Below, in pieces: positions 1 to 5,810 of a DNA stretch of 7,586 nucleotides (its first letter is position 1; every line of letters begins with the position of its first letter). Below the pieces are notes generated by a model. The model did not search any database. It saw nothing but the letters and a program-made list of their open reading frames with translations, and was not told the origin of the DNA. Source of the DNA: Bacteroidota bacterium. Its GTDB lineage: Bacteria > Bacteroidota > Bacteroidia > J057. A program made the position numbers and the translations under genes. The stretch is taken from assembly GCA_003696875.1 (NCBI GenBank), contig RFHL01001364.1:1-7586 (forward strand). Direction: 5' to 3'.

Positions 1-75
1 AGGCTTGACCAGAAGAAATACCCTATTGAGGTGAAGAAGAGGCCAGCTTTTCTTGGGGAAATTCGAGAATCGTAA
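1..75 (+). CDS. C-terminal tail of an unidentified protein (partial)
   Basis: The first frame is open from base 1 to a TAA at 73-75 and encodes 24 residues, starting RLDQKKYPIEV and ending in GEIRES. The other two + frames close at once (TGA at 6-8 and at 32-34). The charged composition, rich in Lys, Glu and Arg, looks like an ordinary soluble protein end, and base composition turns AT-rich straight after the stop. Only the tail is visible, so no family can be named. It could be a chance open frame, but its position at the window edge followed by a clear intergenic gap favours a real gene end. Confidence 0.45.
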   Translation, partial: RLDQKKYPIEVKKRPAFLGEIRES

Positions 76-96
76 TTTTTATCCATATCCGAAACT

Positions 97-130
97 GCTT
101 GTCACGCCAAGCCGGGGTTGACCTTTTTTT
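97..130 (+). terminator. Weak candidate terminator
   Basis: A 5-bp inverted repeat, GCTTG (97-101) and CAAGC (108-112), has a 6-nt loop and is followed 11 nt later by a run of seven T (124-130). It lies 22 bp past the stop of the partial upstream gene. The stem is short and the T-run is not adjacent, so this is only a candidate. Confidence 0.2.
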
Positions 131-145
131 CGTACCTTTCGTTCG
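118..145 (+). promoter_or_regulatory. Candidate Bacteroidota -7 element upstream of the FG-GAP gene
   Basis: TACCTTTC at 133-140 matches the Bacteroidota -7 consensus TAnnTTTG at all but the last base and follows a T-rich run. A TTG lies at 118-120, but the 12-nt spacer is shorter than the roughly 17-23 nt usual for this promoter class. Transcription starting near 147 would give a leader of about 65 nt. An alternative is TTG at 181-183 with TATAAT at 204-209 (spacer 20). That would start transcription within a few bases of the start codons and would favour ATG 221 over ATG 212. Confidence 0.3.
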
Positions 146-211
146 TCCACCACTGCTTTTTTTCGTCATGAGCGTGCGTGTTGATGCATTTTTCCACTCT
201 ATATATAATAT

Positions 212-2512
212 ATGGCTACCATGAATCACCGCCTGGTTGGTCTGATCCTGACCTTCTTCCTACTTGTACCCGGTATTTGGGCTCAGCCGATTTCCCTTGA
301 ACTGAGCAACCGGATTCCGGTACATAAAAATGGCCGCACCCTGGCCTACGCCTGGTCAGGCGGAATGAATACGCCCCAGTTTTCCGACGTAGATCTCAAT
401 CGGGATGGGGTCCCGGATCTGGTGGTTTTTCACCGGGACGAGCATGTTTTTTCTACCTATATCAACCACGGCCAGCCCAACGAAATCGGCTATACCTATG
501 ACCCCAGCTATCTGTCGCTCTTTGATAGCTGCGAATGCCGGGAGTGGGCGCTCTTTGTCGACTACAACGGCGACGGCCGGGAGGATCTTTTTTGCGGGCG
601 ATTGAGCGGCTCCAATTTTCTGGTATATGAGAATGTTCCATATGGGACCGATTCTCTGGCTTTTGAATTGCGATATGACCCGGTGCTGGTCAAATCGGGG
701 AACAATATCCTTTGGCTTTTCCAGGTTCGCTCAGACATTCCGGCCATCGTGGATGTGGATTATGATGGGGACATTGATGTCATTGCTTCCACCAATTTCT
801 TCAACTATTTCCTGCTACACCGAAATCGGGCGGTGGAAGATTTTGGTCGTACCGACACCCTGGTCTTCCATACCGAACCCGGGTGCTGGGGCGACTTTGT
901 TGAGAGCAGCACCAGCAATGACCTTCAGGTAAGCGACTCAGTGGTATGTGCCCGGGGCGACCTCGGTGGCGGGAGCGGGACGGGCGGCCCCCGCCACGTA
1001 GGGTCTACCTTGTTGGTCTTTGACACCAATGGCGATAGCCTGATGGAAATTCTGCTTGGAGATATTGAGTACCGGACCGGGATCATGGCCTATAATGCTG
1101 GTTCTATGCTCTATGCCGATATGACCTCGGTCGAGATGGATTATCCGCAGTCGGACTCTTCGGCCCATGTTTCGGTCTTTCCAGGTTTCTATTATGTGGA
1201 TGTCAACAACGATCAGGTTCGAGACCTGATCGCTGCGCCCAACATCATCGACGACATTGGTCGCACCGAAACGGTCAACGGAGTCGTACTGTACCTCAAT
1301 GCTGGGGCAGATAACGACGTGGATTTTCGTTTTCAGGGGCGGAGTCTGATTGTGTCAGACCACATTGATGCAGGTTTTGCCTCGGTACCAGCCTTCTTCG
1401 ATCACAATGGCGATGGCCTGACCGATTTGCTGGTCGCCAGCGATGGCGCCATCTATTTCGATGGTGATACCACCTTTTCGGAGCGGCAACTGCTGCTTTA
1501 CGAAAATACGGGGAGTTTATCGGCCCCAGAATTTACGTTGGTCGACTCTAACTATTTAAATATCAATCAAATATCCCCCTTCATCAAAGACCCAACCCCA
1601 GCGGCGGGTGACCTGGATGGCGATGGGGATGACGACCTGTTGATTGGCAACATCAATGGCACCCTGCTCCACTTTATCAACATTGCCCTGCCTCAGACCC
1701 CAGCCCAGTATTTTCTGGCTTCCGGACGATACCTGCGGGATATGTTTGGAGATTCTATCGATGTGGGGGTGGTGAGTGCGCCGGAGTTGTACGACATAGA
1801 TGAAGACGGAGACCTCGACCTCTTTGTGGGGAACCAGATGGGGCGGATCTCTTACTACCAAAATATGGGTACCCCTACCCAGCCGCAATTTGCGCTGGTT
1901 ACTGACCGCTGGGGCAAGATCAAGTTGAGCAATGAGACGGGTCAGTTATTCAGCGGCTTGGCCAAGCCTCGCTTTGCCGATTACGATGGAGATGGTGACC
2001 CAGAGCTGCTGGTTGGCGAAGAAACCGGTCTGGTCGAGCTCTACGACAACTTGCATCTGGCCCTGACCGACTCGCTGGTCAAGACGGGGGATTTGCGAGG
2101 GGTAGACTTCGGCTCGCTGGCGGCGCCAGCTGCCGCTGTGCTTGATACCTCGGGGCACTACACCTATGTGGTTGGCAGCCGACGAGGCGGCCTTTATCTG
2201 GTCCAGATGACAGCGCCTGGGCAGGATACCGTGGTTCTCGCGACCGACCGGTCGCAGCTCACGACCGGCCTCCGCCTCTATCCCAACCCGACCAGTGGCC
2301 AGGTGCGGCTGGCGCTGCCTGAGGGCGAGCCTAACTGGCATAGGGGCCACCTGCTCGTCCGCGACCCGCTGGGCAAACTGCTGTGGGAGCAGGCTTATCA
2401 AGGGCCAACGCCAGTGGTGGACCTTTCGGCCCTGCCGGAGGGCCTCTATCTGATTGAGGTCCAAGCCCGTGCCGGGCGGGCGCTGGGGCGGGTGCTGCGG
2501 CAGACGCCCTAA
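212..2512 (+). CDS. Secreted FG-GAP/VCBS repeat protein with T9SS type A sorting domain
   Basis: This is a predicted cell-surface or secreted protein of 766 residues. A signal peptide is visible (basic start, hydrophobic stretch about 8-22, likely cleavage around Ala24-Gln25). Nine calcium-binding-type loops of the pattern DxDxDGxxD begin near residues 59, 117, 181, 271, 330, 397, 467, 528 and 590, mostly 58-70 residues apart, as expected for FG-GAP/VCBS beta-propeller blades. The fourth loop (DTNGDSLME) is the most degenerate. Residues 687-766 begin LRLYPNPTSGQVRL and form a type A C-terminal sorting domain, which sends proteins through the Bacteroidota type IX secretion system to the surface. 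No catalytic domain is recognisable; binding, adhesion or a structural role is an inference. ATG 221 is an alternative start that also keeps the signal peptide. The metallo-hydrolase gene follows after 46 bp on the same strand and could be co-transcribed. Confidence 0.93.
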   Translation: MATMNHRLVGLILTFFLLVPGIWAQPISLELSNRIPVHKNGRTLAYAWSGGMNTPQFSDVDLNRDGVPDLVVFHRDEHVFSTYINHGQPNEIGYTYDPSYLSLFDSCECREWALFVDYNGDGREDLFCGRLSGSNFLVYENVPYGTDSLAFELRYDPVLVKSGNNILWLFQVRSDIPAIVDVDYDGDIDVIASTNFFNYFLLHRNRAVEDFGRTDTLVFHTEPGCWGDFVESSTSNDLQVSDSVVCARGDLGGGSGTGGPRHVGSTLLVFDTNGDSLMEILLGDIEYRTGIMAYNAGSMLYADMTSVEMDYPQSDSSAHVSVFPGFYYVDVNNDQVRDLIAAPNIIDDIGRTETVNGVVLYLNAGADNDVDFRFQGRSLIVSDHIDAGFASVPAFFDHNGDGLTDLLVASDGAIYFDGDTTFSERQLLLYENTGSLSAPEFTLVDSNYLNINQISPFIKDPTPAAGDLDGDGDDDLLIGNINGTLLHFINIALPQTPAQYFLASGRYLRDMFGDSIDVGVVSAPELYDIDEDGDLDLFVGNQMGRISYYQNMGTPTQPQFALVTDRWGKIKLSNETGQLFSGLAKPRFADYDGDGDPELLVGEETGLVELYDNLHLALTDSLVKTGDLRGVDFGSLAAPAAAVLDTSGHYTYVVGSRRGGLYLVQMTAPGQDTVVLATDRSQLTTGLRLYPNPTSGQVRLALPEGEPNWHRGHLLVRDPLGKLLWEQAYQGPTPVVDLSALPEGLYLIEVQARAGRALGRVLRQTP

Positions 2513-2521
2513 GCTGGGAAT

Positions 2522-2558
2522 GGGGGCTTTTCTTCGTATCTTGCCAGGAAAAGCCCTC
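2522..2558 (+). promoter_or_regulatory. Long inverted repeat directly before the hydrolase start codon
   Basis: GGGCTTTTC (2524-2532) and GAAAAGCCC (2548-2556) are a perfect 9-bp inverted repeat around a 15-nt loop. One G.T wobble (2523/2557) and one G-C pair (2522/2558) extend the stem to 11 bp, ending at the base before ATG 2559. The loop holds TATCTTGC (2537-2544), close to the Bacteroidota -7 consensus TAnnTTTG. No T-run follows, so a simple intrinsic terminator is unlikely. It could be an operator around a promoter or an RNA hairpin controlling translation of the hydrolase. The repeat itself is seen directly; its function is inferred. Confidence 0.45.
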
Positions 2559-3458
2559 ATGATCCATATCCTCGATCTCCAGTTTCAGACTGATCACACC
2601 ATCGCCTCCTTTTTGGTAGAAACGGAGGCCGGGCCCGTCCTGATCGAGACCGGGCCCCACTCGGTTTACGAACATCTCCGGGCCGGGCTGGCCCGGCATG
2701 GCTATCAGCCTGAAGACGTTCGGCACGTCCTGCTGTCGCACATTCATTTTGACCATGCTGGGGCCGCCTGGACGCTGGCCCGCAGCGGAGCCACGGTCTA
2801 TGTGCACCCGGCTGGCTACAAGCACCTGCAGGATCCCACCCGCCTCTACCAGTCGGCGCAGCGGATCTACGGCGATCAGATGGAGATCCTTTGGGGGCAG
2901 ATGCATGGCATCCCCGAGACCCAGTTGGTGGCAGTGGCAGACGAAACGGCCCTGAGCATCGGAGGTAAGACCTTTGTGGCTTGGCATACGCCAGGGCATG
3001 CCAGCCACCACATTGCCTGGCAACTGGATGATGTCATCTTTACCGGCGATGTAGGGGGGGTAATGATCGAAGGGGGACCGGTAGTGCCTCCCTGCCCACC
3101 GCCGGATATCGACATCGAGGCCTGGTTTGAGTCGCTGCAGCGAATCGAGCGTCTGGCACCCCGCCGCTTGTATCTAACTCACTATGGAGCGGTGGATGCG
3201 GTGTCTGCCCATTTGGCGTCCCTACGGACCATGCTAAAGGACTGGGCTAAATGGATGAAGCCGCATTTTGAGGCTGGAACCGATCCGAAGGTAATCACGC
3301 CGCAGTTTCAGGCCTATGCCGATGAGCAATTGCGACAGGCGGGTCTGGATCCAGCGGGCCTCGCCCGCTACGAAGCCGCCAATCCGGCCTGGATGAGTGT
3401 GGCCGGGCTGCTGCGCTACTGGCGTAAACGAACCGAAAAGCAAGCTGATCGGGACTAA
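2559..3458 (+). CDS. Metallo-beta-lactamase-fold metallo-hydrolase
   Basis: This 299-residue protein is a predicted cytoplasmic binuclear metal hydrolase of the glyoxalase II-like MBL superfamily. The full ligand set is visible: HIHFDH with His61, His63, Asp65 and His66, then His147 in TPGHASHH, Asp164 in FTGDVGG, and His208 in LTHYG. The first beta strands (IHILDLQF, ASFLVETEAGPVLIETG) are typical of the fold. About 90 residues follow the last metal ligand and look helical, and a proline-rich stretch (PPCPPPD, 177-183) sits before them. The substrate cannot be named; thioesters, lactones and phosphoesters are all used in this superfamily. ATG 2559 is chosen because the family's first strand begins there. 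ATG 2520 and the frame start at 2454 would translate through the inverted repeat or overlap the upstream gene. The stop overlaps the convergent gene's stop by 4 bp. Confidence 0.9.
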   Translation: MIHILDLQFQTDHTIASFLVETEAGPVLIETGPHSVYEHLRAGLARHGYQPEDVRHVLLSHIHFDHAGAAWTLARSGATVYVHPAGYKHLQDPTRLYQSAQRIYGDQMEILWGQMHGIPETQLVAVADETALSIGGKTFVAWHTPGHASHHIAWQLDDVIFTGDVGGVMIEGGPVVPPCPPPDIDIEAWFESLQRIERLAPRRLYLTHYGAVDAVSAHLASLRTMLKDWAKWMKPHFEAGTDPKVITPQFQAYADEQLRQAGLDPAGLARYEAANPAWMSVAGLLRYWRKRTEKQADRD

Positions 3459-3943
3459 AGCACTTCTCCCGCGCGCCAGCTCAGGATATGGTCCTGCAAG
3501 TCGGAGCGAATAATGTCTGTCAGCACTGCATAGAGCGCTTCGCGCTCTTGGGGCTTGAGGGGGATGACCTCTGATTTCGATTCCTTGAGCAGATAGCTCT
3601 CTAGCTTGCCAGCTAGGAGAGAAAACATCCGGCCGTCATATTTGAGGTTGACGTACGTTCCCCTCCGGTTTTCTACCAAGGTGAGAAGGGTCTCCATCTC
3701 GGTTTTGAGGAGCACGAGCGCCTCATGGGTCAGCTGGTCAAGTTGCTGTTCGGTGCTGGCCTCAGTGCTATGAGGGATGACCGCCTGGCGTCGCAGAAAA
3801 TTCTTGTAATCGGTTTCCAGCTGATCCAGGGCCTGGTGAAACTGGCGGCGTATTCGCTTGTCGTCGCGATAGATCCAGACCACAAACGCCAAAATGGCGA
3901 GGAAGAGCAAGCCAAAGGCTGTATAGAGAAGTCGGGCAATCAT
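3455..3943 (-). CDS. Small single-pass membrane protein with coiled-coil region
   Basis: The product is 162 residues and I do not recognise the family. A hydrophobic segment at about residues 5-25 is followed by basic and acidic residues (YRDDKRIRR), so it is likely an N-terminally anchored protein with the rest in the cytoplasm. Residues about 30-100 are charged, heptad-like and rich in Leu, Gln and Glu, which suggests a coiled coil. The remainder also looks helical. The frame stays open up to 4021, but ATG 3943 is chosen because the membrane segment follows it directly and a perfect -7 box lies at 4019-4026, overlapping the longer start. The TAG stop shares 4 bp with the stop of the convergent hydrolase gene. 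It is divergent from the M48-like membrane protein, with about 190 bp between starts, so the two may share regulation. The role is unknown. Confidence 0.75.
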   Translation of the reverse strand: MIARLLYTAFGLLFLAILAFVVWIYRDDKRIRRQFHQALDQLETDYKNFLRRQAVIPHSTEASTEQQLDQLTHEALVLLKTEMETLLTLVENRRGTYVNLKYDGRMFSLLAGKLESYLLKESKSEVIPLKPQEREALYAVLTDIIRSDLQDHILSWRAGEVL

Positions 3944-4018
3944 ATAGTGGGCAGTCAGAAATCTTAGGGAACCGTCGGGGCGTGGATTGATTGTCTTTAA
4001 AGTACGAAAAAGCCTGGG

Positions 4019-4026
4019 CAAAGATA
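4019..4026 (-). promoter_or_regulatory. Perfect Bacteroidota -7 box for the small membrane protein
   Basis: On the - strand the sequence reads TATCTTTG, an exact match to TAnnTTTG. Transcription would start near 4012, giving a leader of about 70 nt before ATG 3943 and excluding the longer start at 4021. I see no well-placed TTG -33 element, so support rests on the -7 box and position. A second, weaker candidate, TACTTTAA, lies at 4004-3997 on the same strand. Confidence 0.45.
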
Positions 4027-4094
4027 AATTTTGGGATTTTTCCTATCTGTTCTCTGGGCAAAATGGGCCAGAAAAGGATCTGAGGACTAAGATA

Positions 4095-4121
4095 TTGCCT
4101 CCCGATGTGTACCTTGGTTCG
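4095..4121 (+). promoter_or_regulatory. Candidate promoter of the M48-like membrane protein gene
   Basis: TACCTTGG at 4110-4117 differs from TAnnTTTG at one base and lies about 20 bp before ATG 4137. A TTG is at 4095-4097 with a 12-nt spacer. The block GTACCTT then GTTCG (4109-4121) resembles the block upstream of the FG-GAP gene (132-145), which has the same TTG-to-TA spacing of 12. If used, it supports the 4137 start over 3987. Confidence 0.3.
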
Positions 4122-4136
4122 CAAATACCTAGCGAC

Positions 4137-5243
4137 ATGACCTACGCACGTGCCCGTTTATGGTGGGGATTGGCCGCTCAGATCCTGGTGGTGGTGCTCT
4201 GTGGCGGCTTGCTCCTAAGTGGCTTCCTACCTCAAATGACGGCTTGGTTTTCCGAACAGTTGGGACCGATTCTGGCCCTTTTCCTTCTTGGCTATACCCT
4301 GTTGCTGTTGCCATTAGAATGGGTGGGCGGCTATTATTTGCCCAAGCGCAAAGGGCGCATCACTTTCTCACAAGGCAGATGGTGGAGCAAATGGGTCCGG
4401 GCCGCAGGCGTGCAGGGACTATTTTTTTGGCTGGCAGGCGTATCTACCTGGCATCTAGCGCAGTGGCTCGGCCCGGTGGGGGGGATCGGCTGGGTATTTA
4501 TCCTCATGCTGCTGCTCACGGGTTTCCAGCTGTATGTGGCACTGGCGGTGGCCCCGTTTCAGATGCAGTCCTTTTCACATCGGGGGCGGATGGTATATCA
4601 TCTCGAAAGCGCCGACCGGCGCTTTACCGGTGGGATTTATGGCATTCCGGGTCAGGAGAGCATCGTTTTGCCCCGGTACTGGAAAGACCGCTTTCCCCCA
4701 AATATCTACGACATTCTGCTGGTTCGGCGCCATGGCGCCATCAATTCCGGTAGCCATGGGCGCGGCATCCTGTTGGCCATTGCCTGGGATACCTTGCTCT
4801 TTGCGCTTGCAAGCTGGCTGAGCCCGGGCGGTCTGGAGACGGCCGCCGGTTTTCTCAGTACCATTTGCTGGTTTTCGCTTTTCTCCCTGCTGGCCCAGAT
4901 TGGGCCTCTCCCCTGGCTGTCACGGCGGGCCATTCTGGAGATCGACCGTTGGGTTTACTACAAAGGCTTCGATGTCGATGCCCTGCGGCAGTCCTTTGGG
5001 CATACACATCGCCTGCAGGAAGAGTATGCCGAGGCTTTACCCAGCCTGTCGCGCTGGACCCGGGCGTTTCCGACGCTGGAGATGCGGCAAGAAAATATGG
5101 CCACGCCAAAAAACATCAAGGGCGGCTGGCAAGCCAGCCGGCACGCCATCTTTGCTTCTTGGGCCGGCCTTAACCTCCTGGCCCGCACCCAGTCTTACCA
5201 CCTCGGCCTGCCCGAGTTATGGGTCTTTCAGCCCGGGGATTGA
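4137..5243 (+). CDS. Polytopic membrane protein resembling an M48 peptidase without zinc ligands
   Basis: The product is 368 residues with about six hydrophobic segments (about 12-32, 43-63, 93-112, 117-140, 208-228, 233-256). Residues 157-210 follow the pattern of M48 membrane peptidases (Ste24/HtpX type): a small strand region (FTGGIYGIPGQESIVLP), then a helix where HExxH should be, then a long membrane helix. Here the helix reads RRHGA (197-201) in place of HExxH. A second M48-like block, SRRAILEIDRWVYYKG (262-277), keeps the Asp-Arg of the usual ExxxDR element but has Ile where the zinc-binding Glu should be. I infer a non-catalytic M48-like protein, perhaps a binding or quality-control factor; the family resemblance is from pattern reading only. 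ATG 4137 is preferred because the first membrane segment follows it. The frame from 3987 adds 50 residues that cross the divergent promoter region. Confidence 0.8.
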   Translation: MTYARARLWWGLAAQILVVVLCGGLLLSGFLPQMTAWFSEQLGPILALFLLGYTLLLLPLEWVGGYYLPKRKGRITFSQGRWWSKWVRAAGVQGLFFWLAGVSTWHLAQWLGPVGGIGWVFILMLLLTGFQLYVALAVAPFQMQSFSHRGRMVYHLESADRRFTGGIYGIPGQESIVLPRYWKDRFPPNIYDILLVRRHGAINSGSHGRGILLAIAWDTLLFALASWLSPGGLETAAGFLSTICWFSLFSLLAQIGPLPWLSRRAILEIDRWVYYKGFDVDALRQSFGHTHRLQEEYAEALPSLSRWTRAFPTLEMRQENMATPKNIKGGWQASRHAIFASWAGLNLLARTQSYHLGLPELWVFQPGD

Positions 5244-5299
5244 GTCAGACGCCGCGGATGTTTCTGAGCGCATGAAGGACGATGGCTGATTCGGTAAAT

Positions 5300-5328
5300 C
5301 TGATCAACAGGTCAGCCTGGTAGGTTTT
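5300..5328 (+). terminator. Weak hairpin after the M48-like gene
   Basis: CTGATC (5300-5305) and GGTCAG (5310-5315) can pair over a 4-nt loop with one G.T wobble. An overlapping alternative pairs CAGG (5308-5311) with CCTG (5316-5319). Only four T (5325-5328) follow. It is a possible weak terminator or processing site between the two + strand genes. Confidence 0.2.
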
Positions 5329-5339
5329 AAAAGACCCAT

Positions 5340-5355
5340 TATCTGTGTATTTTTC
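5340..5355 (+). promoter_or_regulatory. Candidate -7 elements before the small beta-rich gene
   Basis: TATCTGTG (5340-5347) and TATTTTTC (5348-5355) each differ from TAnnTTTG at one base and lie 18-33 bp before ATG 5374. No TTG -33 element is seen at normal spacing, so this is a weak call. Confidence 0.22.
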
Positions 5356-5373
5356 AGGGAAACATCTGATTTG

Positions 5374-5766
5374 ATGCCCTGTCCCGATTTATCCATCCGA
5401 GCTAAAGGCAAGTCGTCTTTCCGGCTTTCTGGCAAGAACTTCCGGGGAAAACTGATCATCTCCTCCCCGATGGGGTGTACCATTACGCACATGGAGTTAT
5501 TCCTGGAGGCAAGTTATCCCCTGATGGGGCAAGATCTGCATCGGGTGTATTCCAGAAAGACCCTGCCCCTCTTCCTGAAGCTAGATCCGGATAAACTGGA
5601 GGAAGTCGCTTTTTCCCTGCCTCTTCCACCGCTGGCCCCGACTGAGCGAAACACTGCTCAGCATGCCATCCGTCGACTAGGAGGCGAGTTTTATCTTGAA
5701 GTCAGAGTAGATGTGGCAGACGGAGGCTTTGTTACCCAAAAGCTCCCTGTAGAAGCCTGGCCGTAA
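5374..5766 (+). CDS. Small beta-rich protein, possibly arrestin/Spo0M-like
   Basis: The product is 130 residues with no signal peptide or membrane segment. Alternating hydrophobic stretches suggest a beta sandwich: GKLIISSP, a strand around MELFLEASY, then LPLFLKLDPDKLEEVAFSLPLPPLAP and FYLEVRVDVADGG. The order 'strand - long Leu-rich strand - EEVAFSLPLP - closing strand ending in LPVEAWP' resembles one arrestin-like domain such as half of Spo0M, which would fit the length. This is a weak pattern match, not a firm assignment. The frame is open back to 5290 but holds no ATG before 5374, so ATG 5374 is taken (TTG lies just before it at 5371). It sits 130 bp after the M48-like gene on the same strand and ends 44 bp from the stop of the convergent HD-PycTM gene. 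Confidence 0.65.
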   Translation: MPCPDLSIRAKGKSSFRLSGKNFRGKLIISSPMGCTITHMELFLEASYPLMGQDLHRVYSRKTLPLFLKLDPDKLEEVAFSLPLPPLAPTERNTAQHAIRRLGGEFYLEVRVDVADGGFVTQKLPVEAWP

Positions 5767-5808
5767 AGGCCTGGCAAAACCCCGCAATGCCCCCTTTTGG
5801 TCGCCTTT
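5765..5808. terminator. Inverted repeat in the convergent gap, possible bidirectional terminator
   Basis: AAAGGC (5765-5770) pairs with GCCTTT (5803-5808), and CAAAA (5775-5779) pairs with TTTTG (5795-5799) inside it, around a 15-nt C-rich loop. The repeat fills the 44-bp gap between two convergent stop codons almost exactly. Each strand carries a short T-run on its exit side (TTT at 5806-5808 on +, TTT at 5767-5765 on -). The position suggests transcription termination in both directions, but the interrupted stem makes this moderate at best. Confidence 0.35.
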
Positions 5809-5810
5809 GC

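Noticed and set aside
23..229. 68-residue open frame on the - strand
   Set aside because: It crosses the AT-rich intergenic and promoter region and the first codons of the FG-GAP gene, has a low-complexity basic sequence and matches no known pattern.
2454..2558. N-terminal extension of the metallo-hydrolase (starts at 2454 or 2520)
   Set aside because: The extension overlaps the upstream gene or translates the inverted repeat; the MBL fold's first strand begins right at ATG 2559.
1946..2560. 204-residue open frame on the - strand
   Set aside because: It is antisense to the FG-GAP gene's last blades and T9SS sorting domain, which are clearly coding; the translation is rich in Pro, Arg and Gln with no domain.
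2331..3023. 230-residue open frame on the - strand
   Set aside because: It lies opposite the T9SS domain and the metal-ligand region of the hydrolase; it is a shadow of GC-rich coding sequence.
3944..4021. 26-residue N-terminal extension of the small membrane protein
   Set aside because: The start at 4021 falls inside the -7 box TATCTTTG, so the transcript would begin after it.
3987..4136. 50-residue N-terminal extension of the M48-like membrane protein
   Set aside because: It crosses the divergent promoter region and precedes the first membrane helix with unrelated sequence.
4160..4753. 197-residue open frame on the + strand
   Set aside because: It is an out-of-frame shadow inside the M48-like membrane protein gene; its product is Gly/Arg/Ala-rich and lacks the membrane helices seen in the real frame.
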